A stretch of 64,000 nt of DNA. Source: Cryomorphaceae bacterium (lineage in GTDB: Bacteria; Bacteroidota; Bacteroidia; Flavobacteriales_D; Crocinitomicaceae). Positions 43,601 to 51,543 of this stretch are shown here, piece after piece (positions within the stretch are counted from its first letter, which is position 1; every line of letters begins with the position of its first letter). The position numbers and the translations under genes are program-made. Under the pieces are notes generated by a model. It ran no database searches, was not told the DNA's origin, and worked only from the letters and a program-made list of their open reading frames with translations. The stretch spans positions 1-64,000 of the forward strand of contig JAIXUE010000037.1 of assembly GCA_027483605.1 (NCBI GenBank). Reading direction: 5' to 3'.

Positions 43601-44363
43601 TTTGCGCAGTGAGGCTGACGTTATAGGTACCAGGTGAGTTGTAGGTGACAGTCGGATTTTCGGCATTGCTCTGTCCGGCGCTGCCAAAATTCCAACTCCA
43701 AGCATTTGCGCCGGCAGTAGAATTGTCTTGAAAAGAAATGGGTTGGCCCACACAGCCCACAGCGGGCGCGGTAATGCCCGCCTGAAAATTCGATACAACG
43801 ATGGGTTGTGTGAGTGAATTGACGCAGCCGGTATTGTTGTTGGTAACCGTTAAGACAACCTGAAAAGTTCCTTGACTATTGTAGGTAATACTCGGTGGCG
43901 TATACTGATTGGACGTTTGTGAATTGCCGAAGTTCCAAGCCTGTGAAAAATTAGCGCCTTGCGAAGAAGTATTCGTAAAACTCAAAGTGAGTGGGACTGT
44001 ACAACCCAAGCCGTTAGCATTAAAATTGACATTCGGCAGCGGATTAACCGTAATATAGGCCGGCTTTATTTCTGCATCTGCAACGCCATTGGCATTGGTG
44101 GTTACGAGCGTAATGGTAAAGGTCCCAGCTGTGCTGAATGCATGGGTAGCATTGTTGGTTGTAGCGGAGTTTCCGTCGCCGAAATCCCATTGGTAGGAAC
44201 TTAGGGCCGGGCCGCCATTGGCACTAGAGGTATTGGTGAAATTGACATTTTGCCCTACGCAAACTGTAAGCGGACTTGCCGTAAAATTGGCAACCGGACT
44301 TTGTGCATATAAACAGGAAGCCAAACAGCTGATGCTGACTAGCAAGATGCGTAGATAGGTCAT
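40623..44363 (-). CDS. Giant PKD-repeat adhesin with a type B (gliding-motility-associated) T9SS sorting domain
   Basis: The 1246-residue protein has a signal peptide (to about residue 20, SCLYAQ). About 13 tandem PKD-like repeats of roughly 80-95 residues follow, seen from recurring YQWDFGDGN, WSWNFGSAG, YVWNFGDGQ, WNWAFGNGN and similar cores. The end is a type B sorting domain (WVPNVFTPNGDGINDLV, then ILNRWGNLVFE, WDGYDFNGQLHTDGVFFYRL). Most repeats carry Cys pairs (GCSGSTTQQ, GCTGTKTLQ). Proteins of this kind are exported by T9SS and serve as adhesins or filaments. The gldFG operon lies just upstream on the same strand. Confidence 0.92.
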   Translation of the reverse strand: MTYLRILLVSISCLASCLYAQSPVANFTASPLTVCVGQNVNFTNTSSANGGPALSSYQWDFGDGNSATTNNATHAFSTAGTFTITLVTTNANGVADAEIKPAYITVNPLPNVNFNANGLGCTVPLTLSFTNTSSQGANFSQAWNFGNSQTSNQYTPPSITYNSQGTFQVVLTVTNNNTGCVNSLTQPIVVSNFQAGITAPAVGCVGQPISFQDNSTAGANAWSWNFGSAGQSNAENPTVTYNSPGTYNVSLTAQNTNSGCSGSTTQQIVVQANIIPNFYANPTANCAPGSIQFFNTTNLNGTYVWNFGDGQTFTGPNPPPHIYQLSGLYDVSLTFTSSAGCTGTKTLQDYIEITPVEAGFYALDTGGCAPFTVQFIDTSYTPSNPIVSWQWNFGNGQTFSGQVPPPQTYGVGLYNVSLIITTASGCTDTIIKTPYVTVGSIDSVDFSWDPNITCANTDVEFESEFYISVPYDSTEISYLWDFSQGISTQDDPTFQFSQDTGWVNVTLYVNFRGCIDSLEKDSVLYVLAPIAQFNPNTYLVCNPTSLPVTFQFQNNAIEGELEDSVALHYEWNDNTPNTNFNNAQLDLPNGGNTSHAFANYGTYQIEQVVHNYTTGCSDSITLAITISQLQSAFLLPDDTICKGDGIGLFNQSTTWSAHPVNTWIYTFGNGQQINNGPNVNYVYPASGTYNINLLVFNSVGCSSTSSQTIFVANKPVAGLLAPSYAGCSPFPVAFSNTSYSITNGLPLASFNTTFSDNNTSVTTTNVNQAINHTFVGNGVYTATLTATDINGCVSNPVSVQITLTKPTALIASDTIICNLDSSTIATLSTGQDPLAYQWLIGSSIASFDSLLLLNQPATGNGLFSTFPITLIVTDVNGCTDTTTQTIYISSPQAEPTYTFSGAAVNANGQYSCPPLFCDFTDASTSMGAITNWNWAFGNGNNSILQNPDNTLVTSGSFNLVLTVTDEYGCADDTTINNYVSIGGPLGTPTWIQDNTVCAQGALFTILNPADIDSVSWNLGNGVWVADSLTFPYFYPNTGTYNPSVTVYDTAGCQILYLLDPLTASVSGLDAQISATPVYANINQVVNLTDASTSLNPLATWTWIFPDSSNLFFQSTPQSIAFSQGGPQQIQLVITDNLGCIDTALITIYVSDPDIWVPNVFTPNGDGINDLVTLPYPSFKSYDIQILNRWGNLVFELKDQTGIAVWDGYDFNGQLHTDGVFFYRLRGEMLGGTPIDKHGFIHLVNGE

Positions 44364-44371
44364 GGTGACTC

Positions 44372-44394
44372 TTTAACGTTTAACAAACGTTAAA
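44372..44394. promoter_or_regulatory. Perfect 10-bp inverted repeat upstream of the PKD adhesin
   Basis: TTTAACGTTT and AAACGTTAAA are perfect complements across a 3-base spacer (AAC). It lies in the 39-base gap between the DUF4340 stop (44403) and the adhesin ATG (44363). Lacking GC pairs beyond ACGT and a T-tract on the minus strand, it is a weak terminator; a protein-binding site is as likely. Confidence 0.45.
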
Positions 44395-44402
44395 AGTTGC
44401 TT

Positions 44403-45452
44403 TTAGGGGTTGACGCTGCGCAAATTTTCCGGGAATTTGGCTTCCATTGCCGGAAAATATACGTGTCCTAGGATGAGTGGGTTGAATACAAAATATTGGC
44501 AGCGTACCAATTCGCCATCTGGGAGCTGACACCAAAAGCTGTTCATGTCCATATTGACCAATTCGCCAAACTCATTGCGCTGCTCTTCTTTGCTTTTTAT
44601 GCGGAACATTTTCAAGGCAATTTTTTCGTGTTTGGTCTTCACCTCTAGATAACAAAAAGCTTTACTGCGCTTGACGCTATCCACTTGTTTGTCTGATAAC
44701 GTGAAGTTTTTTTGTTCAAAGTGAATTTTTTGAAACCCTTGTAAATAACGAAAAACATTCGTGGTATCTAGGCTCGAGAGCGGTTTGCCATTTTGGGTTA
44801 GACTAAAGCGCCTGCCTTTGTTCTGGAGCTCAAAATTGCGATAAGATTCTCCGTGGAATTTGGTTTTAACACTCAAAATGTCTTCCATTTGTAAAGCCAT
44901 GATTTCAGTACAGGCCCATTGGCGCGGATCGGCAAAAAAGCGCGGATCAATTAAGCCGTTCATGCCAGCGAGCTTCATCATGACCGGGCTTGCACTTTTT
45001 CCGCCATCTGCGGTTTCGAGTAGCATTATTTGCCCGTAGTGGTCTGGGGTAGCAGGCCCGAGGTACCAGGTTTTGGTCCATTCGCCATCCTGAAAAATCT
45101 CTACTTTAATGTGAGACGTAGACATCAGTTCGGTAAAGCGTTTTTCAGATTTTTGCGGTAAATAACCTTTGAACTCAATTTTGTTTAGTGCCTCTAAAAT
45201 AAGTGAAACGTTGGTTTGAGAGACGCAGCTTCCTTTGAGGTCGGTCCAAGATTTTTTGTTTTTGACGAGTGTAAATTGCTGCCCAAATGCGTCGGTGATG
45301 ACAATTTTAGAAACAGTAGTAGTGTCTTCAATTTTAAAGTTGAAGGCGCGCGCATCAGAAGCACCCTGCCCATCTTGAAGGTTTAAGGCAAACCAAGTAA
45401 GGCCACCTAATAAGACAATAAAAAGAACGAGTACAAGACCTTTTTTCTTCAT
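44403..45452 (-). CDS. DUF4340 domain protein of the GldFG operon
   Basis: This 349-residue protein has one N-terminal membrane span (VLVLFIVLLGGLTWFALNL) and a periplasmic body. The motifs fit DUF4340: VSKIVITDAFGQQFTLVKN, LILEALNKIEFKGYLPQ, WYLGPATPDHYGQIMLL. DUF4340 proteins often accompany ABC-2/GldG-like exporters. It starts 11 bases after the gldG stop, so it is very probably an auxiliary part of that transporter. It is not among the classical Gld proteins of Flavobacterium johnsoniae as I know them. Confidence 0.85.
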   Translation of the reverse strand: MKKKGLVLVLFIVLLGGLTWFALNLQDGQGASDARAFNFKIEDTTTVSKIVITDAFGQQFTLVKNKKSWTDLKGSCVSQTNVSLILEALNKIEFKGYLPQKSEKRFTELMSTSHIKVEIFQDGEWTKTWYLGPATPDHYGQIMLLETADGGKSASPVMMKLAGMNGLIDPRFFADPRQWACTEIMALQMEDILSVKTKFHGESYRNFELQNKGRRFSLTQNGKPLSSLDTTNVFRYLQGFQKIHFEQKNFTLSDKQVDSVKRSKAFCYLEVKTKHEKIALKMFRIKSKEEQRNEFGELVNMDMNSFWCQLPDGELVRCQYFVFNPLILGHVYFPAMEAKFPENLRSVNP

Positions 45453-45463
45453 GTAATTTTAAT

Positions 45464-47251
45464 TTAACGAGTGTAGCGTCTTTTGCGGATCCAGTTCATG
45501 ATGAAGGCGAGCGCCAAAATGAGCAGCAAAGGCAGCATCATGTTCATGCTTTTGTAAAAGAGCGATGACGACTTGATTTTCTCTTTGTCGATTTCTTTGA
45601 TATCAATTTGGCGGCTGCGGATATCTAAAACGGAGTTGTCTCCCATCATGTAATCGACCATGTTTTGGAAGAGTTCTTGGTTGCCAAAAATGATAGGGAT
45701 GCGTCTTTGTGCTAATTCGGCATCTACTTTTAGTTCGTTAATGGCAATTGGTCGATACAAGTAGCTATTGATTTTTTGCGGATCGAGAATGGAGTCGTAG
45801 CTATTGCGAATGAAAGAGCCGTTGCCGACCACCAAGATTTTGGTTTCTTTTTGACTTTGTTCGAGGTAGTTGGCGTCTTTGCTATTGGCGAATTCAGCAA
45901 CGATACGGTTTTTGAAGTGTGACTGATAAAATCCTTCTGACAAGCCCGCCACACATAGTTTGTTGATGGGGTCTTCTGGGTTGTCTACCAATTTAGGGTT
46001 CTTACCATAATTGAGTGGCAAAGCTAGATTGATCAAAGGTTGCAGTCCGCTGGGAATGGCGTTACTGGAACTCGTGAGGATAGGTGTGAGCTGCGCTTTT
46101 GGGAGTTGTACAAATTCAATTTCGTTGGCGTATTTCAAAGATATTGGATCGACGTTGCGCGTGATTGGATGCAAACTCGGGGTGGCGAGCATGTGATAAA
46201 ACCACGGTAAAAAAGCGGTCTCGGCAAACGGCACAATTTTAGGCGCGCAATTGGCGTCTAGTACATAATTTTCTTTGATTTTGATACCGTAGTCGAAGAG
46301 CAAGCGGTCGAGCAAGAGGTTTTTGCGCGTGGTGTGGGTCATGCCGGTGGCATTGAGGGTGTCTTCGTCGAGCGCAAGGGTGTTCATGAAGCAAAGAAGT
46401 TTACCTCCGCGCATGACAAATTGATCAATGAGGTACAAGTCTTTTTGTGAAAAAGGTGTTTGTGGATCGGCAATGATGAGCCCGTCTACATCTTTGAGTG
46501 CAGCAATGCTGTCGTTGAGCGCCACATCTTTGATTTGATAGTAAGGCGAAATGAGTGCACGTGCCCGCATGGTTTGTGCAGGGTTGAGCTCGCCGTGTCC
46601 TTGTAAAAAGGCGATGGTTGGCTTGCTGGTTTGGGTAAGCCGGCGCATCGCAGAGAGCAAATTATATTCGAGGTTGTTGAGCGCATTTTCAATCATTTCG
46701 CTCATTTGTTCTAATGCGTAGGGGCGGCCGGGCTGGGTGCCTGGTAAAAATTGTACGACGCCTTCTTTGGTGATGCCATTCACGCTGTATGAAAGCAAAG
46801 CTCCAGGAAACAACAACATTTGGCTTTGGGTGCCGTCTTTGAGATAGAGGATTTCAAGTGGTAAAATACCTTTGCCGCGGTCGTAGAGTTGGGCACGGAG
46901 TGCATTGATTTCATCTTCCGTACCAACATTGGGATCAGTGAATAAGAATTCGATGCGGGTGCCGGCTATGCGTTTGAAGTCTTTGAGTTTGTCTTTGAGT
47001 GCGTTCTGAAAGTTCTTAAGTTCAGAAGGCATATTGCCATCTAAGTAAATTTGGATGCTGATGCGGTTTTCAAAATTCTCTTTGTTCGAGAGGTATGTGA
47101 CGGTACTATTGGCCAACGAATAGCGCTGGTCTTTGGTCATGTCTAGCTTGAAATAAAGCATGGAGCCAATAAAGTTCAGCAAGACCAACACGGCTGCAAG
47201 TAAGCCGAGAACCGTCCAGTTGTAAAGTCCTTTGGTGAAGTTGAGTTTCAT
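45464..47251 (-). CDS. gldG: Gliding motility-associated ABC transporter component GldG
   Basis: The 595-residue protein has an N-terminal membrane span (VLGLLAAVLVLLNFIGSMLY), a long periplasmic region typical of the GldG/ABC-type uncharacterised transport domain (ISIQIYLDGNMPSELKNFQN, KPTIAFLQGHGELNP, DGLIIADPQTPFSQKDLYLI) and a C-terminal span (MNMMLPLLLILALAFIMNWI) with a basic end. With GldF and the ATPase GldA it forms a transporter needed for gliding in Flavobacterium. gldA is not in the window. It starts 3 bases after gldF. Confidence 0.93.
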   Translation of the reverse strand: MKLNFTKGLYNWTVLGLLAAVLVLLNFIGSMLYFKLDMTKDQRYSLANSTVTYLSNKENFENRISIQIYLDGNMPSELKNFQNALKDKLKDFKRIAGTRIEFLFTDPNVGTEDEINALRAQLYDRGKGILPLEILYLKDGTQSQMLLFPGALLSYSVNGITKEGVVQFLPGTQPGRPYALEQMSEMIENALNNLEYNLLSAMRRLTQTSKPTIAFLQGHGELNPAQTMRARALISPYYQIKDVALNDSIAALKDVDGLIIADPQTPFSQKDLYLIDQFVMRGGKLLCFMNTLALDEDTLNATGMTHTTRKNLLLDRLLFDYGIKIKENYVLDANCAPKIVPFAETAFLPWFYHMLATPSLHPITRNVDPISLKYANEIEFVQLPKAQLTPILTSSSNAIPSGLQPLINLALPLNYGKNPKLVDNPEDPINKLCVAGLSEGFYQSHFKNRIVAEFANSKDANYLEQSQKETKILVVGNGSFIRNSYDSILDPQKINSYLYRPIAINELKVDAELAQRRIPIIFGNQELFQNMVDYMMGDNSVLDIRSRQIDIKEIDKEKIKSSSLFYKSMNMMLPLLLILALAFIMNWIRKRRYTR

Positions 47252-47254
47252 GCG

Positions 47255-47986
47255 TTATTTTTTGAGCGATTTAAGAACGGTGAGCGACGCAACTAAAAAG
47301 AGGGCGTTCAGACTCATGAAATACAATAGGTCGCTGGTGTCGATCACGCCTTTTTTAATGGCCTCGTAATGAAAGGCAATACCAATATACTTGATCAGGT
47401 AGTCTAAACCACCGATTTGACTGAAGTTACCCAATAACTCAAATCCGTCATAAAAAACCCAACACAAGAACATGGCAAGTATAAACGCAACAATTTGGCT
47501 GTGGGTGAGTGCAGAGGCAAACATTCCGATTGCTACAAAAGCAGCGCCAAGCAGCAAAAGACCAACATATGAGGTAAAGGTGGCGCCGAGATCGATGTTG
47601 CCGGCTGGTTTACCCAGAAAATACATACTAACCAAATAAACGAGTGTTGGCAGGATAGCGACAAAAACCAAGGCCACACCGGCAAGGTATTTGGCAAAAA
47701 TCAGTTGGAAGTCAGAGATAGGGCGGGTGAGGAGCAGTTCGATGGTTCCCGTGCGGCGTTCTTCTGCAATAGAACGCATGGTAATGGCGGGAATTAGGAT
47801 CAAAAAGATCACTGGCGACATATTGAAAAACGGGATGAGGTCTGCAGTAGAGCCTTCTAAGAGATTGGTGTTGTAGGAGAGGATCCAGTGAAAGAGTCCG
47901 GAGGCAATTAGGTAGATGAGGATAAAAACATATCCGATGATAGAACTCAGGAAGCTCGAAATTTCTTTTAAGAATAAGGCGCGCAT
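47255..47986 (-). CDS. gldF: Gliding motility-associated ABC transporter permease GldF
   Basis: The 243-residue ABC-2 type permease has about six membrane spans (IIGYVFILIYLIASGLFHWI, MSPVIFLILIPAITMRSI, GVALVFVAILPTLVYLVSMY). The cytoplasmic loop SIAEERRTGTIELLLTRPIS is a hallmark of this permease family. It heads gldF-gldG-DUF4340. A CAAAATTA at 48004-48011 (TAATTTTG on the coding strand), 17 bases upstream, is a likely -7 box. Confidence 0.93.
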   Translation of the reverse strand: MRALFLKEISSFLSSIIGYVFILIYLIASGLFHWILSYNTNLLEGSTADLIPFFNMSPVIFLILIPAITMRSIAEERRTGTIELLLTRPISDFQLIFAKYLAGVALVFVAILPTLVYLVSMYFLGKPAGNIDLGATFTSYVGLLLLGAAFVAIGMFASALTHSQIVAFILAMFLCWVFYDGFELLGNFSQIGGLDYLIKYIGIAFHYEAIKKGVIDTSDLLYFMSLNALFLVASLTVLKSLKK

Positions 47987-48003
47987 AGTAAAAGTTGAGT
48001 TGT

Positions 48004-48011
48004 CAAAATTA
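48004..48011 (-). promoter_or_regulatory. -7 promoter box of the gldF operon
   Basis: CAAAATTA (TAATTTTG on the coding strand) fits TAnnTTTG. It lies between the cold-shock gene terminator (48029-48058) and the gldF ATG, as expected for an independent promoter. Confidence 0.5.
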
Positions 48012-48028
48012 ACAAATATCTATAAACG

Positions 48029-48058
48029 AAAATTCCCGCCTTGTGGGGCGGGAATTTT
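48029..48058 (-). terminator. Rho-independent terminator of the cold-shock gene
   Basis: AAAATTCCCGCC and GGCGGGAATTTT form a perfect 12-bp stem with a 6-base loop. It lies 18 bases downstream of the cold-shock gene stop (minus strand) and upstream of gldF. Confidence 0.9.
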
Positions 48059-48076
48059 AGATACACTCAATCTTTA

Positions 48077-48268
48077 TTATGCTTGTTTCACATTCACAGC
48101 ATTCAAGCCTTTGCGGCCTTCTTGCAATTCGAATTCAACTTCGTCATTTTCTTTGATTTTGTCTACCAAACCGGTAACATGAACAAAATATTCTTTGTTC
48201 GTGTCTTCTTCAACAATAAATCCAAAACCCTTGGTTTCGTTGAAAAATTTTACATGTCCTTTACTCAT
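48077..48268 (-). CDS. Cold-shock domain protein
   Basis: The 63-residue single CSD binds RNA or single-stranded DNA. The RNP1-like motif KGFGFI is intact (VKFFNETKGFGFIVEED), and the RNP2-like position reads YFVHV rather than the usual VFVHF, a mild variant. Length is normal for Bacteroidota. It is monocistronic: its own terminator follows, and a near-consensus -7 box (TACCTTTA; TAAAGGTA at 48289-48296) lies 20 bases upstream. Confidence 0.94.
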   Translation of the reverse strand: MSKGHVKFFNETKGFGFIVEEDTNKEYFVHVTGLVDKIKENDEVEFELQEGRKGLNAVNVKQA

Positions 48269-48326
48269 TCTAATAATATTAATTTCGGTAAAGGTAAGGA
48301 CCTATTTGAGTTTTCCACCATTTTTC

Positions 48327-48626
48327 TCAAATAAATGCACTAAAATGTTGATTTAAGCTCCAAGCCTCAGGTTTTTGATCAAACCAGGGCTTGATTTGAG
48401 GCCAGATAGCAGCAAAAAGTGCAGAGTTTCGGTAGTTGTTTAAAGCGTCTTCGGAATCCCAAATAGAATAAGTAAAAATGAGACAAGAATCTGTTTGGTC
48501 CTGCAAGAGTTGCATGCCTTTGCAGCCCGGAAACTGTGCAACTTGCCATTTGACGGTCTCAAAATGGGCTAAAAATTGGTCGAGGTATGCGGCGTCGAAA
48601 TGTAATTTTACAACTCTTGTGAGCAT
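48327..48626 (-). CDS. Antibiotic biosynthesis monooxygenase (ABM) domain protein
   Basis: This 99-residue ferredoxin-like alpha/beta protein fits the ABM/quinol monooxygenase fold (MLTRVVKLHFDAAYLDQFLA, FPGCKGMQLLQDQTDSCLIF, SIWDSEDALNNYRNSALFAA). Such proteins act on small aromatics or haem, or are of unknown role; the function here is open. Its first base is shared with the last base of the upstream SAM hydrolase gene (48626), so they are translated together. Confidence 0.83.
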   Translation of the reverse strand: MLTRVVKLHFDAAYLDQFLAHFETVKWQVAQFPGCKGMQLLQDQTDSCLIFTYSIWDSEDALNNYRNSALFAAIWPQIKPWFDQKPEAWSLNQHFSAFI

Positions 48627-49477
48627 CAGAACAAAGATTGAATATTTTCTTTGGAGCCTTGTGGCGTGAATTCTATATGTACAGGGTCGCCGATACGCAT
48701 GCCAAAAAGTTTACTTGCTCCGCCAAAACCTTCATTTGCACCTCTATTGATCGCTATTTCTAGGCGGCCAGCGCTGTTGAAGATCGCGACGCGTTCTCCC
48801 TGAGATACGGCATTGTAAGTGGCTGAAATTTCATCGATGAAATACTCTTTTTTCTGGTATTTGATGATAAATGGGATGCCTGTACCAAAGCGCTCAAAAT
48901 CTGTTTGGGTGATGTTTGTGATGAGGTTGCCAAAGCTGTCGATATGAACTACTACACCTCGAATAAGGAGTGGATCAATGATCGGTTTTTGGTCAAAGGC
49001 CCTGCGGTAGGTTCTTGAAGCCGTTGCAAAGCTAGATAACACCTCTTTGTTGACAATGCGCTGTGCGAGGGCAATAAAGCAGTTTTTGGTGGTGAAGCGC
49101 CAGGCCTCGGGTTGGTCTTTGATGGCAGTGTAGTGGTAAAATTCGTCGGGGAAGTCTTCACCGAGAAAACTGCCAAAGAAACCGTTGTCGTTGCAAATAA
49201 AATACTGGCCTTTGTATTTGAGTATACCGGGGTAACGCTCTTTTTGCGCTTCAAATAAAGGTTCGCTGTCTACACCGATGAGGTGTATGGTGCCCTCGGC
49301 AAACTCTTCAAAACAACAGCGCAATTGAAAAGCTGCTTCGCTGATATTGAACGGCGTAATCCCGTGACTGATATCGACGACGTGTGCAGTAGGGAACGCT
49401 TGTAAAAGCCTTCCTTTAATAGCTGCGACATAGTAGTCGTGATAGCCGTTGTCTGTAGTAAGCGTAATGATTTGCAT
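48626..49477 (-). CDS. SAM hydroxide adenosyltransferase (SAM hydrolase, DUF62 family)
   Basis: The 283-residue enzyme of the fluorinase/chlorinase-like family uses water to split S-adenosylmethionine into adenosine and methionine. N-terminal ITLTTDNGYHDYYVAAIKG carries the conserved Asp. HVVDISHGITPFNI, the FICNDNGFFG segment and HIDSFGNLITNI are family motifs. The halogenase-specific loop is not evident, so hydrolysis rather than halogenation is likely. A TTG-N22-TACTTTTG promoter lies upstream (49520-49552). Confidence 0.9.
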   Translation of the reverse strand: MQIITLTTDNGYHDYYVAAIKGRLLQAFPTAHVVDISHGITPFNISEAAFQLRCCFEEFAEGTIHLIGVDSEPLFEAQKERYPGILKYKGQYFICNDNGFFGSFLGEDFPDEFYHYTAIKDQPEAWRFTTKNCFIALAQRIVNKEVLSSFATASRTYRRAFDQKPIIDPLLIRGVVVHIDSFGNLITNITQTDFERFGTGIPFIIKYQKKEYFIDEISATYNAVSQGERVAIFNSAGRLEIAINRGANEGFGGASKLFGMRIGDPVHIEFTPQGSKENIQSLF

Positions 49478-49519
49478 GGCAGAGAAGGCGACTTTGTGCT
49501 CAGAAATTCATAATTTTAC

Positions 49520-49552
49520 CAAAAGTAATCGAAATCGTTAGAAACCCTTCAA
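49520..49552 (-). promoter_or_regulatory. Promoter of the SAM hydrolase/ABM operon
   Basis: On the coding strand TTG (CAA at 49550-49552) and TACTTTTG (CAAAAGTA at 49520-49527) are 22 bases apart. The box is 42 bases before the ATG at 49477, in the divergent gap with phoH. Confidence 0.5.
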
Positions 49553-49568
49553 AAAACACCCAAATAAA

Positions 49569-50582
49569 TTGAGTTCAGGTCAACGTCAGATCAGCATTGA
49601 GGGCCTTAATCCGGCCGAAATCTACGGAATCAACAATGCAAACCTCAAACACATCAAGAGTTTCTTTCCAAAGCTCCAAGTCATCGCACGCGGTAACGCA
49701 CTCAGTTTGGCTGGAGACGACGAAGTCATGGATGAATTCGAACGCAAATTTGCACTCCTTGTCCAGCACTATCAAACCTTCAATGCGCTCACTGAAAACA
49801 ACATAGACAACCTCATGCTGCAAGACGGCGCCAAATTGCTTTCTCAAGACGACGGCTCCGAAACCCTTGTCCATGGCAATGGGGGCGTTAAAATCAAAGC
49901 GCGCACGGTCAATCAAAAGAAACTAGTTCAGGCGGTTTTAGAATCCGATATGGTCTTTGCCGTTGGCCCAGCCGGAACAGGTAAAACTTATACTGCAGTC
50001 GCCATGGCGGTGAGGGCGCTTAAAGCCAAAGAAGTCAAGCGCATTATCTTGACACGCCCGGCAGTGGAAGCCGGCGAAAACCTCGGTTTCTTACCCGGCG
50101 ACCTCAAAGAAAAACTAGATCCTTACCTCATGCCCCTTTACGACGCCCTGCGCGACATGATCCCAGCTGAAAAACTAGCCGACATGATCGAATTTGGCGT
50201 CATCGAAATTGCACCGCTCGCCTTCATGCGTGGCCGCACCCTAGATAAAGCATTTGTGATCCTAGACGAAGCCCAAAATACCACCCAAATGCAAATGAAA
50301 ATGTTCTTGACCCGCATGGGTATGACCGCAAAATTTGTCATTACCGGTGACATGTCTCAGGTAGACTTACCCTCGCGCCAGCGCTCGGGCTTGTCTTATG
50401 CACTCGACGTGCTCCACGACATCAACGACATCAAAATTGTCCGCTTGGGGCAGTCTGACGTCATTCGCCACCGTTTGGTCAAGCAAATCATTGAGGCTTT
50501 CGATGTAGCCGAACACCAAGAAAAGTTAGACAAGCAGGCCAAAATTGAGGCCCAAGAAAAAAATAAACAACAGAAATCTTAA
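49569..50582 (+). CDS. PhoH family ATPase
   Basis: This 337-residue protein starts at a TTG (49569). The sequence from there ([19 protein letters not shown]) matches how this family begins in Bacteroidota, and no in-frame ATG precedes it. The PhoH ATPase has Walker [16 protein letters not shown], Walker [12 protein letters not shown], and [17 protein letters not shown] plus [12 protein letters not shown] near the end. The family is linked to RNA metabolism, in some cases with RNase functions. It leads phoH-purC-panB-ABC importer on the plus strand. Confidence 0.93.
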   Translation: MSSGQRQISIEGLNPAEIYGINNANLKHIKSFFPKLQVIARGNALSLAGDDEVMDEFERKFALLVQHYQTFNALTENNIDNLMLQDGAKLLSQDDGSETLVHGNGGVKIKARTVNQKKLVQAVLESDMVFAVGPAGTGKTYTAVAMAVRALKAKEVKRIILTRPAVEAGENLGFLPGDLKEKLDPYLMPLYDALRDMIPAEKLADMIEFGVIEIAPLAFMRGRTLDKAFVILDEAQNTTQMQMKMFLTRMGMTAKFVITGDMSQVDLPSRQRSGLSYALDVLHDINDIKIVRLGQSDVIRHRLVKQIIEAFDVAEHQEKLDKQAKIEAQEKNKQQKS

Positions 50583-50595
50583 ATACAAACATTTT

Positions 50596-51540
50596 ATGCA
50601 AGCCCTTACCAGTAATTCATTTCATTTTCAAGGTCAAACCAAAGTATACAATGGCAAGGTCAGAGATGTCTATACGCTAGAGAACGATTTACTTGTAATG
50701 GTTGCCTCAGACAGAATTTCTGCCTTTGACCACATTCTTCCAAAAGGAATTCCCTATAAAGGACAGGTGCTCAATCAAGTTGCTACTATGTTTTTGGAAG
50801 CGACTAAAGATATCGTCCCAAACTGGTTGCTTGCAACCCCAGACCCTGCAGTTGCCATTGGTGTGGCCTGTGAACCCATTCGCATTGAAATGGTGATCCG
50901 AGGTTACTTAGCTGGCCACGCAGCACGAGAATACAAAGCCGGAAAGCGCATGCTTTGCGGAGTTGCGCTTCCAGAAGGCCTCAAAGAAAACGACCGACTA
51001 CCTGCGCCAATAATTACCCCAGCCACCAAAGCAGACGAAGGTCACGACGAAGATATTTCTAAAGAGGATATTCTTGCGCGTCAACTGGTTACTCCCGAAA
51101 TCTATGCACAAATGGAGCAATATACCCATGCCTTGTTTCAAAGAGGAACCGAAATGGCCGCTGAACGCGGGCTCATTTTGGTCGATACAAAATACGAATT
51201 TGGCTTGCACAATGGTGTGGTCACACTCATCGATGAAATCCATACCCCAGATTCTTCGCGCTATTTTTACGTCGATGGCTATGAAGCACGCCAGGCCAAT
51301 GGCGAAGCGCAAAAGCAACTTTCCAAGGAGTTTGTACGGCAATGGCTCATTGAAAACGGCTTTCAAGGCCTAGATGGCCAACAAATGCCCTTTATGCCAG
51401 ACGATTTCGTTCAAGTCATTTCTGAGCGCTACATCGAACTTTACGAGCGCATCACTGGCCTTCGCTTTGAAAAGGCAGACACCCAGAACATTGTTGCCCG
51501 CATTGAAAACAACGTCAATGCTTACCTACAAAATCGTTAA
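50596..51540 (+). CDS. purC: SAICAR synthetase
   Basis: The 314-residue enzyme joins aspartate to CAIR in purine synthesis. The ATG at 50596 is chosen because an earlier start at 50545 lies inside pho[54 protein letters not shown] and [10 protein letters not shown] are the conserved motifs. It is of the longer (about 300-residue) type rather than the 240-residue E. coli type. The gene starts 13 bases after phoH. Confidence 0.95.
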   Translation: MQALTSNSFHFQGQTKVYNGKVRDVYTLENDLLVMVASDRISAFDHILPKGIPYKGQVLNQVATMFLEATKDIVPNWLLATPDPAVAIGVACEPIRIEMVIRGYLAGHAAREYKAGKRMLCGVALPEGLKENDRLPAPIITPATKADEGHDEDISKEDILARQLVTPEIYAQMEQYTHALFQRGTEMAAERGLILVDTKYEFGLHNGVVTLIDEIHTPDSSRYFYVDGYEARQANGEAQKQLSKEFVRQWLIENGFQGLDGQQMPFMPDDFVQVISERYIELYERITGLRFEKADTQNIVARIENNVNAYLQNR

Positions 51541-51543
51541 TTC

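Noticed and set aside
40623-44363. Tandem repeats in the PKD adhesin considered as a DNA repeat array or CRISPR
   Set aside because: The repetition is at protein level with diverged DNA; there are no identical short repeats with uniform spacers.
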